From Phycisphaerae bacterium (GTDB taxonomy: Bacteria; Planctomycetota; Phycisphaerae; UBA1845; JAFGLZ01): a DNA stretch of 64,000 nt. The notes below the pieces were generated by a model that saw nothing but the letters and a program-made list of their open reading frames with translations, did no database searches and was not told the DNA's origin. The translations under genes and the position numbers were made by a program. The stretch lies in the NCBI GenBank assembly GCA_016927755.1, contig JAFGLZ010000155.1:1-64000 (forward strand), read 5' to 3'. Of this stretch, positions 52,854 to 60,491 are shown one piece after another (position 1 is the first letter of the stretch; every line of letters starts with the position of its first letter).

Positions 52854-55049
52854 CTACTGGCCCGCCTTGTTCACCAACACGCGCAGACGAGCGGCGTCAC
52901 TGACGCACTTTTCGGCGGCGACGTCCTGCTCGGTGAAGACGGCCATGAGGATCTCCTTGTCCTTCGTACGCTCGCGGTCGTAGATGACGTAGACGCGTCC
53001 ATCGGGGGCCTGGACGCCGTCGGGGTAGGACACGTTCTTGCGCTCGTCGAGGAGCAGGTGGTGCGTCCACGTCTTGCCGTCGTCGTCGGAGAGCGAGGCG
53101 GTCATGTGCGATCGACCCGTGTAGTTGTAGTGGTTCACGAGCAGCAGCTTGCCGGACTTGAGCCTTCGAATGAAGAACCGCGAGCTGGGGCCCTTGATGC
53201 CCGAGTCCTCGCCGGGCGACCACGTTTTGCCGCGATCCTTCGAGAAGCTCTGGCCGATGCCGTAGGACGTGCGGACCAGCACCCACCAACTGCCATCCTT
53301 CTTCTCGACCAGCATGTGCTCGTCGTAGGTCCGCTTGGGTACGTCCGGGCCGCGGACGAACGTGAAGGTCTTGCCCTGATCGCTCGTGAGGTACAGGTTC
53401 GAGAATCGCTCTTTGGCGGTGTCGTCACGGAAGGGCTTGTGGTTCCAGACGGCGATCGGCAGCGCCCACTCGCCCGTCGACAGCGCGGTAGGCTTGTTCA
53501 TCATGATCCCGTCGGCGATGCGGCGGGGTTCGGACCACTTGGGGTCCTCGTGGCCGGAGTTCGTCGTGGTGATCGCCCAGGTTCCCGAGCGACCGTCGAA
53601 CCACGTGTCGCTCTGCGCCCAGAAGAGCCACAGCCGCCCCGTCGGGTCGTGCCACAGGCAGGGGTCGTAGGCGCGGACCCGGCCCGGCGGGTCGATCACG
53701 ACCTTCGGCGGGGACCACGTCTTTCCGTCGTCGCCGCTGGTGATGGCGACGACGTAGTTCTCGTTACCCTCGCCCTTTCCGCCCGAGTACCAGAGGGCCC
53801 AGAGCCGACCGCCCGCGGCCCGCTCGATGCCGGGGATGCCCTGCCAGAGGCGGTTCTTGGCCGCGTACTCCGGGCCCGGGTTTGTCTGGACCTTTGGCGC
53901 GATGAGGGACGCGTCCCTGCCTGCATTGTCGATCACCACTTTCAGCCTCGCGTTCTTGCCAACGCATTTGCCCGCGGCGACGTCCTCCTCGGTAACGACG
54001 GCCATGAGGATCTCCTTGGCGCCGCCACGACTGCGATCATAGGTGATGTAGATGCGTCCGTCAGGCGCCTCGACGCCGTCGGGGTACGACACGTAGGTCC
54101 GCTCATCCAGCAGCAGGTGGCCGTACCACGTCTTGCCGTCATCGTCGGAGAGCGACGCGGTCATGTGCGATCGTCCCTTGAACTTGTAGTGGTTCACCAG
54201 CAGCAGCTTGCCGGACTTCAGCCGCCGGATGAAGAAGCGGGCGTTGGGGCCCTGGATTTTCGATTTGACGGGCGGGGTCCACGTCTTTCCGCCGTCGCGG
54301 CTGGTCGTCTCGGCGATGCCGTAGGGCATGCGGACGAGCATCCACCAACTCCCGTCCTTTCGCTGGACGAGCATATGCTCATCGACCTTCCGGCCCGGGA
54401 TCTCGGGACCGCGGATGAGCTGGAAGGTCTTGCCCTGATCGCGGGTGATTGTGATGTTGGGGAACCGCTGGTCCTTCATGTCGTCGCGAAAGGCCTTCAT
54501 GTCCCACACGGCGGTCGGGAGGGCCCAGCTCCCGTCGGACAGGACGGTCGGCTTGTTCATCATGATCCCGTTGGCGATGCGTCGCGGCTCGGTCCACGTG
54601 GGCGTCTCGCTTCCGGGGTCGGTCGTCGTGATGGCCCAGACGCCGGCCCGACCGTCGAAGAGCGTGTAGCTCTGGGCCCAGAAGAGCCACATTCGGCCGG
54701 TCGGATCGATCCAGAGGCACGGATCGAACGCTCGGACCGGACCCGGCGGGTCGATCGCGATCTTCGGTGGCGACCAGGTCTTGCCGTCGTCGGCGCTGGT
54801 CACGAGGACCACGAAGTTCTCGTTGCCCTCGCCCTTGCCGCCCGAATACCACGTCGCCCAGAGCCGTCCTCCCGGGGCGCGCTCGATACCGGGGATGCCC
54901 TGCCATAGACGGGCCACGCCGGCATACTCCGGGCCCGGGTTCAACTGGACCTTTGGCGCGACCAGCGCGGCGTCATCCTTGTCGAGGGTCTCGGCGGTGG
55001 CGGACGCCGCGCACATCGTCAAGACCGTCATGCACAACTGTCGCATCAT
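52854..55049 (-). CDS. Secreted sialidase-like protein with tandem duplicated domain
   Basis: 731 residues from an ATG with AGGAG five bases upstream. Signal peptide (MMRQLCMTVLTMCAASATA) then two copies of a sialidase/BNR-repeat propeller, about residues 25-370 and 378-731. The copies align along their full length: APKVQLNPGPEYAGVARLWQG against APKVQTNPGPEYAAKNRLWQG, and GIPGIERAPGGRLWATWYSGG against GIPGIERAAGGRLWALWYSGG. Each has Asp-box motifs (SADDGKTWSPP, SLSDDDGKTW) and FIRRLKSGKLLLVNHY. The fold matches exo-alpha-sialidase or related propeller hydrolases; the canonical Arg triad is not confirmed. Periplasmic or secreted. Confidence 0.85.
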   Translation of the reverse strand: MMRQLCMTVLTMCAASATAETLDKDDAALVAPKVQLNPGPEYAGVARLWQGIPGIERAPGGRLWATWYSGGKGEGNENFVVLVTSADDGKTWSPPKIAIDPPGPVRAFDPCLWIDPTGRMWLFWAQSYTLFDGRAGVWAITTTDPGSETPTWTEPRRIANGIMMNKPTVLSDGSWALPTAVWDMKAFRDDMKDQRFPNITITRDQGKTFQLIRGPEIPGRKVDEHMLVQRKDGSWWMLVRMPYGIAETTSRDGGKTWTPPVKSKIQGPNARFFIRRLKSGKLLLVNHYKFKGRSHMTASLSDDDGKTWYGHLLLDERTYVSYPDGVEAPDGRIYITYDRSRGGAKEILMAVVTEEDVAAGKCVGKNARLKVVIDNAGRDASLIAPKVQTNPGPEYAAKNRLWQGIPGIERAAGGRLWALWYSGGKGEGNENYVVAITSGDDGKTWSPPKVVIDPPGRVRAYDPCLWHDPTGRLWLFWAQSDTWFDGRSGTWAITTTNSGHEDPKWSEPRRIADGIMMNKPTALSTGEWALPIAVWNHKPFRDDTAKERFSNLYLTSDQGKTFTFVRGPDVPKRTYDEHMLVEKKDGSWWVLVRTSYGIGQSFSKDRGKTWSPGEDSGIKGPSSRFFIRRLKSGKLLLVNHYNYTGRSHMTASLSDDDGKTWTHHLLLDERKNVSYPDGVQAPDGRVYVIYDRERTKDKEILMAVFTEQDVAAEKCVSDAARLRVLVNKAGQ

Positions 55050-55112
55050 TTCTTCTCCTGGCTTTATCTGACATGCCCTGTGAACCGCCGTGCGTGAGTC
55101 CGCGCCACCGTG

Positions 55113-55160
55113 GCACGAGCGTCTCGCCGTGATGGCTCATGGGCAAGATGCCCATGCTAC
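55113..55160. repeat. Dispersed hairpin repeats, one decayed and one catgggc variant
   Basis: A decayed copy (gcacgagcgtctcgccgtga, 55113-55132) and an intact catgggcaagatgcccatg (55138-55156) in the spacer between the sialidase and Nramp genes. Same dispersed family as the other copies. Confidence 0.8.
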
Positions 55161-55201
55161 GTGCTCGCCGCAAGCCCGGGGGCTTGATCTCGCGCGATCA
55201 T

Positions 55202-56482
55202 TCAGGCGAACCCATGACGAAACAGCTTGATGACCTCGAGCAGCGCGATGTAGGACATCACGCACGAGAAAACGAACGACGCCAGGAGCCCCAGGTTCAG
55301 CAGTACCCCGGCACGATGTCGCCCCATGGCGGTCGGGCGGTTCACGAGGATCGCGATCACCGCGATCACCAGCGGCAGCACGAAGACCTGGGCGACCTGG
55401 GTGGCGATCTGCGCGTAGATCGGATTGCTCCCGAAGATCGGCACGATGAGGCCCATCAGGCAGGCCACGCCGGCCAGGACGCGGAACAGCGACGAACGGG
55501 TCTGCAGCTCACCCGATCGGTAGTCCGCGACCAGGAGGGGGGCGACCATCGCGATCGGGAAGATGGAGGAGAGCCCGGCGCTGAGCGTGCCCACCAGGAA
55601 GAGCCCGACGGCGTACTTGCCCGCGACGGGCTCGAGGGTGTGGACCATGTCCAGGACCTTGCTGATCGTCAGTCCGCGATGGAACAGGGCCCCGGTCGCA
55701 CAGACCATGATCGAGGCGCTGATGATGAACATGAACGAGGCCGAGATGAGCGCGTCGCGCTGCTCGTGCCGGAGATCGCCCTCGGTCCACCCCTTGCCCT
55801 TCATGAGCAGCGGGCGGACGACGAAGGTCGGCGCGGCCATGGTCGTGCCGACGAAGGCGGCGATCATGAGCGTGGCCCCCTGCACCTTGGGGACCCTTGG
55901 GATGAGCCCGGCGGCGATTTCTCCGGGCGGCGGCAACACGACGAACATCGAGACGATGAAGGCCAGCCCCATCAACGTCACGAAGACGACTAGGACCTGC
56001 TCGAAGAAGGAGTACCGTCCGATCCACAGCAGCGCGTACATCACCGCCAGGATGGCAACGGCGATGCCAAGCACGGCCCAGTAGCTTTCGGGGGTGAGGG
56101 CGGGGATGAAGAGTCGGACCGCCTCGTATATCGCGTGGGACGAGAGACCCACCAGGCCCGACAGACAGCACCATTGTCCGGTGATGACGCCGACCATCAT
56201 CAGGATCGAGAGGGGCTTGCCGAACCGGACCTTTGTCTTGACGCTGTGGATCGACGTGCCGCCCGTCACGACCGCGTAGCGGCCGTAGGCCTCCATCAGG
56301 ACCCAGGAAAACAGGCAACTCAGCGCCAGGACCCACAACAACTGCATGCCGTACTTCGACCCGGAGGTGGCCATCGAGGTGACGCTGCCCGTTCCGATCG
56401 TGTAGCCGATGCAGAAGATGCCGGGCCCGACGGTCAGCAGGATGAGCCAGGCGCGTTTGGCTAGTGACACTCGCTTGTCCAT
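55202..56482 (-). CDS. Nramp family divalent-metal-type transporter
   Basis: 426 residues with about eleven membrane helices. N-terminal LLTVGPGIFCIGYTIGTGSVTSMATSGSKYG corresponds to Nramp TM1, where canonical metal-binding DPGN reads IGTG; the TM6 region reads FVGTTMAAPTFVVRPLL where classical members have a MxPH motif. Both metal-coordinating positions therefore differ from Mn/Fe transporters, placing it in the divergent Nramp-related group whose substrate is uncertain. Inner-membrane location. It starts 22 bases after the glycosidase-like gene upstream, so the two are probably one operon; the transported solute could be organic or metal. Confidence 0.8.
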   Translation of the reverse strand: MDKRVSLAKRAWLILLTVGPGIFCIGYTIGTGSVTSMATSGSKYGMQLLWVLALSCLFSWVLMEAYGRYAVVTGGTSIHSVKTKVRFGKPLSILMMVGVITGQWCCLSGLVGLSSHAIYEAVRLFIPALTPESYWAVLGIAVAILAVMYALLWIGRYSFFEQVLVVFVTLMGLAFIVSMFVVLPPPGEIAAGLIPRVPKVQGATLMIAAFVGTTMAAPTFVVRPLLMKGKGWTEGDLRHEQRDALISASFMFIISASIMVCATGALFHRGLTISKVLDMVHTLEPVAGKYAVGLFLVGTLSAGLSSIFPIAMVAPLLVADYRSGELQTRSSLFRVLAGVACLMGLIVPIFGSNPIYAQIATQVAQVFVLPLVIAVIAILVNRPTAMGRHRAGVLLNLGLLASFVFSCVMSYIALLEVIKLFRHGFA

Positions 56483-56503
56483 CCGTCGCTCCTGATGATA
56501 TGG

Positions 56504-58456
56504 CTATTCCGCGACGTCCAGGGCATACAGGACGGTTGACGGTGCCGCAAGGGAATCGCTGAATCGCGTGGCGTTCTCGGCCACCACGCGATGGGTGAAG
56601 AGCTCCGTGATCCGCCTGCAGCGTCGGGGCAGCTCGAAGGTCCGCTTTCCGCCCTTGAGGCTGTGCGCGGCGAGCAGGTGTTCGTTGGCGTAGAGGGGTT
56701 CGGGCGCGTCGGAGTAGATATGGACGCCGGCGTCCCGCGCGAGCTTGCGAAGCGTCGTGGAGGGGAGGTTCGGTTTCGGGGCGAAGACCGAGGTCCAGCC
56801 GTCCATCTTCCTTTCGGTCAACTCGGTAACGTCCGGGCGGATGCCCGTGAGCTTCTCGATGTTCGCGCGATCGTAGACGCCGTCGGCGATGACGCCCGGG
56901 GCGTAGACCCAGACGACGGTCTTGTCGCCCCTGCAGACTTTCTTTCGGAGGAGGTCTCGCTTGGCGGCGTCCACGACGAAGAGATTCGGCAGGAGGATGA
57001 GCTTGTGCTTCGAGAGGTCGAGGGTGGCGAGGTCGGCGACCGAGAACACCTCGTAGGGCGCGCCCATCCTGGCCAGCCCCGCGCGCTGCCTGTAGAGGAA
57101 TTCGGGCAGGATCGAGGCCATGCCGTCGACGTACACCATGCTCTCGGCGTCGACGAGGACGGCCACCTCGGCCGCCGGGCCGGTCGAGCGGGGAGCGTGT
57201 TGTTGCCATAGCGTCCGCATCTGCTCGATGGCGGAGATAACGGCCTGGCCCTCGTACCATCCGCCGAACATATCGAACCACCATAGTGAGGTGCCTTCGA
57301 TGAGGCTCAGGGAGAACTCCCGCCGGAGTCCGGCGATCGTGGCTTTCTCGTCTGGGAAGCCATCGCGATGTCCCGGAACCGAGACGCCGAGCTCGACGGT
57401 CGATCGGGAGGTGTGGGTTCGGTGGTCGATCTCACGGATGCAGCCCTTGCCGTAGAGGCGCAGGCTGCCCGTACAGGTCATGAAGCCGCTGCCGCCGCCG
57501 ATCTGGCGGTCGAAGTAGGGACCTGGCGCGAGGAAGAAGTCGAGGTCCTTCGAGCGGAAGACGCGATCGAAATCGAGGTGTCCCTCGTAGAGCAGCCGGC
57601 CCCTGGCGTGCTCGAGAACGTACCCATAGAAGATGCCGATCGGGACGCGATGGTCGATGACCTCCTGCACGGCGCCGGCGAAGAAGAGGATGGCATCGCC
57701 CGTCAGCCAGCTATTGAAGCGCCAGTAGTCGAGGGCCAAGCGGTCCTTGACGGGGTCGCGGAAGATGCCGTGGGTCGTCCGCTCTCGAAGCGAGGCGGGG
57801 GGAATATCGACGGGATCGGGGCGTTGGTTCGCCTTCATCCACGCTCGCCATGCCGCTCGACGTGAGGCGCTCTCCTCACCGTGGCTGCAATCCTGCCACT
57901 CGGTGGTCGCGCCGCAGGCCAGGATGTAGCCGGCGACGGAGGGTGCGTGCCGCTTCTCCATGTGGCCGAGGAATGCCCGGAGGTATTCCCGCGTCTCCTT
58001 GCGCCACACGTCCGTGGCGGCGGTCCTGCCCTGCTGATAGAAGGTGTCACAGCATCCGGACCGCCGCCCGTGCAAGCGGACCCACCAGTGCGGCGTGTTG
58101 AGATCGATCATGCATAGCAGCTTGGCCTTCGGATTGGCCTGGCGGATCTGCTCGACCTGCTTGTCGAGGGAGGCGAAGTCGTAGCGTCCCGGACCGATCC
58201 AGATCGGAGGGAAGGCGGAGTACGGCACGCCCAGCGAGCAGTCCGTGCTAGCGGGGAAGAAGCAGACGGTCTCGACGCCCATTGCGGCGAAACGGCGCAA
58301 CGTCTCGGGTTGCGGTCGAAAGGATCGAAACGCGAACCACCTTGCCGGCTTGGCGCGGCCGGGCGGACTCTCGGCAAGGGCACGGCCCTGCCAGTCCAGA
58401 CCGGCGCATGTCAACATCAGGGCAAGAAGGGTCCGTGTCTTCACCGCGCACCTCAC
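56504..58456 (-). CDS. Exported GH42-like beta-galactosidase-type protein
   Basis: 650 residues from a GTG; a second GTG 12 bases in (VKTRTLLAL) is an equally good start. Signal peptide RTLLALMLTCAGLDWQGRALA. Barrel-like region with KAKLLCMIDLNTPHWWVRLHG, YILACGATTEWQDCSHGEESA (acidic residue in TEW suits a catalytic acid/base) and LSLIEGTSLWWFDMFGGWYEG (second acidic position). Residues about 430-560 form a Rossmann-like beta-galactosidase trimerisation domain (VAVLVDAESMVYVDG, HKLILLPNLFVVDAAKRDLLRKKV). A short beta domain ends the protein. Architecture is that of GH42-like enzymes; substrate not readable. Upstream partner of the Nramp-like transporter in a likely operon. Confidence 0.7.
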   Translation of the reverse strand: MRCAVKTRTLLALMLTCAGLDWQGRALAESPPGRAKPARWFAFRSFRPQPETLRRFAAMGVETVCFFPASTDCSLGVPYSAFPPIWIGPGRYDFASLDKQVEQIRQANPKAKLLCMIDLNTPHWWVRLHGRRSGCCDTFYQQGRTAATDVWRKETREYLRAFLGHMEKRHAPSVAGYILACGATTEWQDCSHGEESASRRAAWRAWMKANQRPDPVDIPPASLRERTTHGIFRDPVKDRLALDYWRFNSWLTGDAILFFAGAVQEVIDHRVPIGIFYGYVLEHARGRLLYEGHLDFDRVFRSKDLDFFLAPGPYFDRQIGGGSGFMTCTGSLRLYGKGCIREIDHRTHTSRSTVELGVSVPGHRDGFPDEKATIAGLRREFSLSLIEGTSLWWFDMFGGWYEGQAVISAIEQMRTLWQQHAPRSTGPAAEVAVLVDAESMVYVDGMASILPEFLYRQRAGLARMGAPYEVFSVADLATLDLSKHKLILLPNLFVVDAAKRDLLRKKVCRGDKTVVWVYAPGVIADGVYDRANIEKLTGIRPDVTELTERKMDGWTSVFAPKPNLPSTTLRKLARDAGVHIYSDAPEPLYANEHLLAAHSLKGGKRTFELPRRCRRITELFTHRVVAENATRFSDSLAAPSTVLYALDVAE

Positions 58457-58579
58457 TCCGACTGGTCGCCAACGATCATGAGACAGGGGCGGAGTCTACC
58501 CGGTATCGGCCGTGGAGCCTACCCCCGAGGCGAGACGATCAGATTGTAGGGGAGTCAGGGACGGAGGCGTGGATGGGAC

Positions 58580-59923
58580 TCACCCGTGGCCGTCGGCGGG
58601 CCGCAGGGGCAGCGTGAGCGTGAACGTCGAGCCGCGACCGAGTTCCGTGTCCGCGCGGATATGCCCCCCCATGGCGATGGCCAGGCTCTTCGATATGGCG
58701 AGCCCCAGGCCCATCCCCGCGGCGTCCTGGTCGGTCTTGGTCGTGAAGAAGGGTTCGAAGATGCGCGGCAGGACGTCCGGGGCGATGCCCTCGCCCTGGT
58801 CGGAGACGGCGATGTTCAGGGCACTGGCGCTCCTGACGGCGGTCATCAGAAGCTCGCCCCCCCTCGGCGAGGCATCAATCGCGTTGGTCAGGAGGTTGTA
58901 CAAGATCTGCCGGAGGTCGGACTCGGCCACGAGGACCTCGGCGTCGCTCGATGCGGGATCCTGTCGGACCCGCAACGCCTTGGCCTCGATCCGCCGTTCG
59001 AGCAACACCTGGATCTCTCGGAAGACGTCGGCGACGTTGACGCAGGACAGGTCCTTGCCTTTCGGGCGATAGGCCCGGTGAACGTGGCGGACGATCTCAG
59101 TGATGCGCTGCAGCTCGCGCTCGATCAACCCGACCATGCCGCGGTGTGGATGGTCGGTCGGAACCGCTCGTTTGACGAGGGCGAAGGCGTTGGCGATGCC
59201 CGCAAGGGGGTTGTTGATCTCATGGGCGGCGCCGGCGGCTAGTCTTCCGGCCGTGGCGAGTCTCTCCAGCTCCTCCTGGCGGCGCTGCAATTCCCGAATT
59301 CTCGCCGCCTGCCGCTCCACAACTTGCTCGAGATAGGCTTGCTTGCGGTGCAGCTCGGCCCGGTCCAGCTCGCGTGGCGTGACGTCGATTACGGCGCTCC
59401 CACAGGCCGCTGGGGCGCCTGCGGCATCTCGAATGGGAGCGCTCGAGAGAAGGATCGTGCGCATCGAACCGTCAGGGGCCTTCATGCGGACCTCACAGGA
59501 CCCCGGGGCGTCGTCTTTCAGGATACTCATGACGTGTGAGCGAACGTCGCTGCCCTTGGAGGCAGTGAAGCGGCCGCAGGCACAACTACCCGCCGAAGGA
59601 TTCCGTTGGATGCCGAGAAGAGAAGCCGCCGCCCGGTTGCATGCCTCGATTGCGCCCACTTGACTGAATACGACGATCCCAATCGGCAAGCTGTCCAACA
59701 GGTCTTGGAACGATCCGGGCAGGGGTTCGGACTGGTCTTGGGCCCCGTTCCGGCCAGTTTGGGTGAATCTCGACTCCTGATGACAAGGCATCAGCCTGCA
59801 AGTCAGGCCCCAGCCATCCGAGCCGGTCCGCGCTGCCTCGCATGGCTCGACCGAACGAGGCAATGGGTCGTCGTCCACGGGTTCCGCGCCATGCGGGTCC
59901 ATGGATTCGGCGCGGTCTTTCAT
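58580..59923 (-). CDS. PAS-containing sensor histidine kinase
   Basis: About 447 residues from ATG MKDRAESM with GGAGGGA eight bases upstream. After a 65-residue unstructured start there is a PAS domain (about 70-185; DLLDSLPIGIVVFSQVGAIEACNRAA), a coiled coil (LEQVVERQAARIRELQRRQEELERL), dimerisation helix with phosphoacceptor His in AAGAAHEINNPLAGIANAF, and an ATPase (YNLLTNAIDA, DQGEGIA, GMGLGLAIS). No membrane helix, so cytoplasmic. No adjacent regulator on the same transcript; the FixJ-like gene at the end of the window is about 3.3 kb upstream in this direction. Confidence 0.9.
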   Translation of the reverse strand: MKDRAESMDPHGAEPVDDDPLPRSVEPCEAARTGSDGWGLTCRLMPCHQESRFTQTGRNGAQDQSEPLPGSFQDLLDSLPIGIVVFSQVGAIEACNRAAASLLGIQRNPSAGSCACGRFTASKGSDVRSHVMSILKDDAPGSCEVRMKAPDGSMRTILLSSAPIRDAAGAPAACGSAVIDVTPRELDRAELHRKQAYLEQVVERQAARIRELQRRQEELERLATAGRLAAGAAHEINNPLAGIANAFALVKRAVPTDHPHRGMVGLIERELQRITEIVRHVHRAYRPKGKDLSCVNVADVFREIQVLLERRIEAKALRVRQDPASSDAEVLVAESDLRQILYNLLTNAIDASPRGGELLMTAVRSASALNIAVSDQGEGIAPDVLPRIFEPFFTTKTDQDAAGMGLGLAISKSLAIAMGGHIRADTELGRGSTFTLTLPLRPADGHG

Positions 59924-60491
59924 TGCGTCGTCCCTCCGTGGAGCCAACGCGAAGCAATGCCCCCAAAGGCTGCCGGCCGACGAGAACGTCAGCGGCAACC
60001 TTGCGGGCAATCCCTAACACGCTTCGCGCGCGGACGCAATCGGGTATATTACCTAGCCCACCTAACGGTCAGGAACGACGCCTCTCTGCCGGCGCCCGGT
60101 AGAGGGTACATCCACCCAATCATGCCCGCGCGCCGACTCCCATCGGACGGATTGTCCGAGCCACGGAGTCCGCCCCGCGCGGAGCGCATAGCGCAGCAGG
60201 AAGTCCTCGGCTCGAGCCGTCAGCGGCGAGGAATCGATGCGGCGTCGACGACACCACTGGGATATGGATGCGTCCCGGCGCGAAGGAGCCGGGAGAGAAG
60301 TGTGAACGCGGACATAGAGCGATTGACTCAGCCCGAACCCGCCAGGCGACGTGAACCGCCTTGCGGTCTCCCAACCCGGTTCGACAAGGCGCCTGACCAT
60401 CCAGGGACCTGGCAAGAATCGAGAACAGGCCGGACGCCGCGAGCGCTCGCGGGCATCCGACCTGTCCCTGTTCTCTCGCACGTTCGGCGAG
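59924..60491. other. Intergenic region
   Basis: About 570 bases upstream of the PAS kinase and downstream of the chemoreceptor (both minus strand). No gene, repeat or clear terminator is seen. The promoter of the PAS kinase presumably lies near 59950-60050. Confidence 0.5.
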
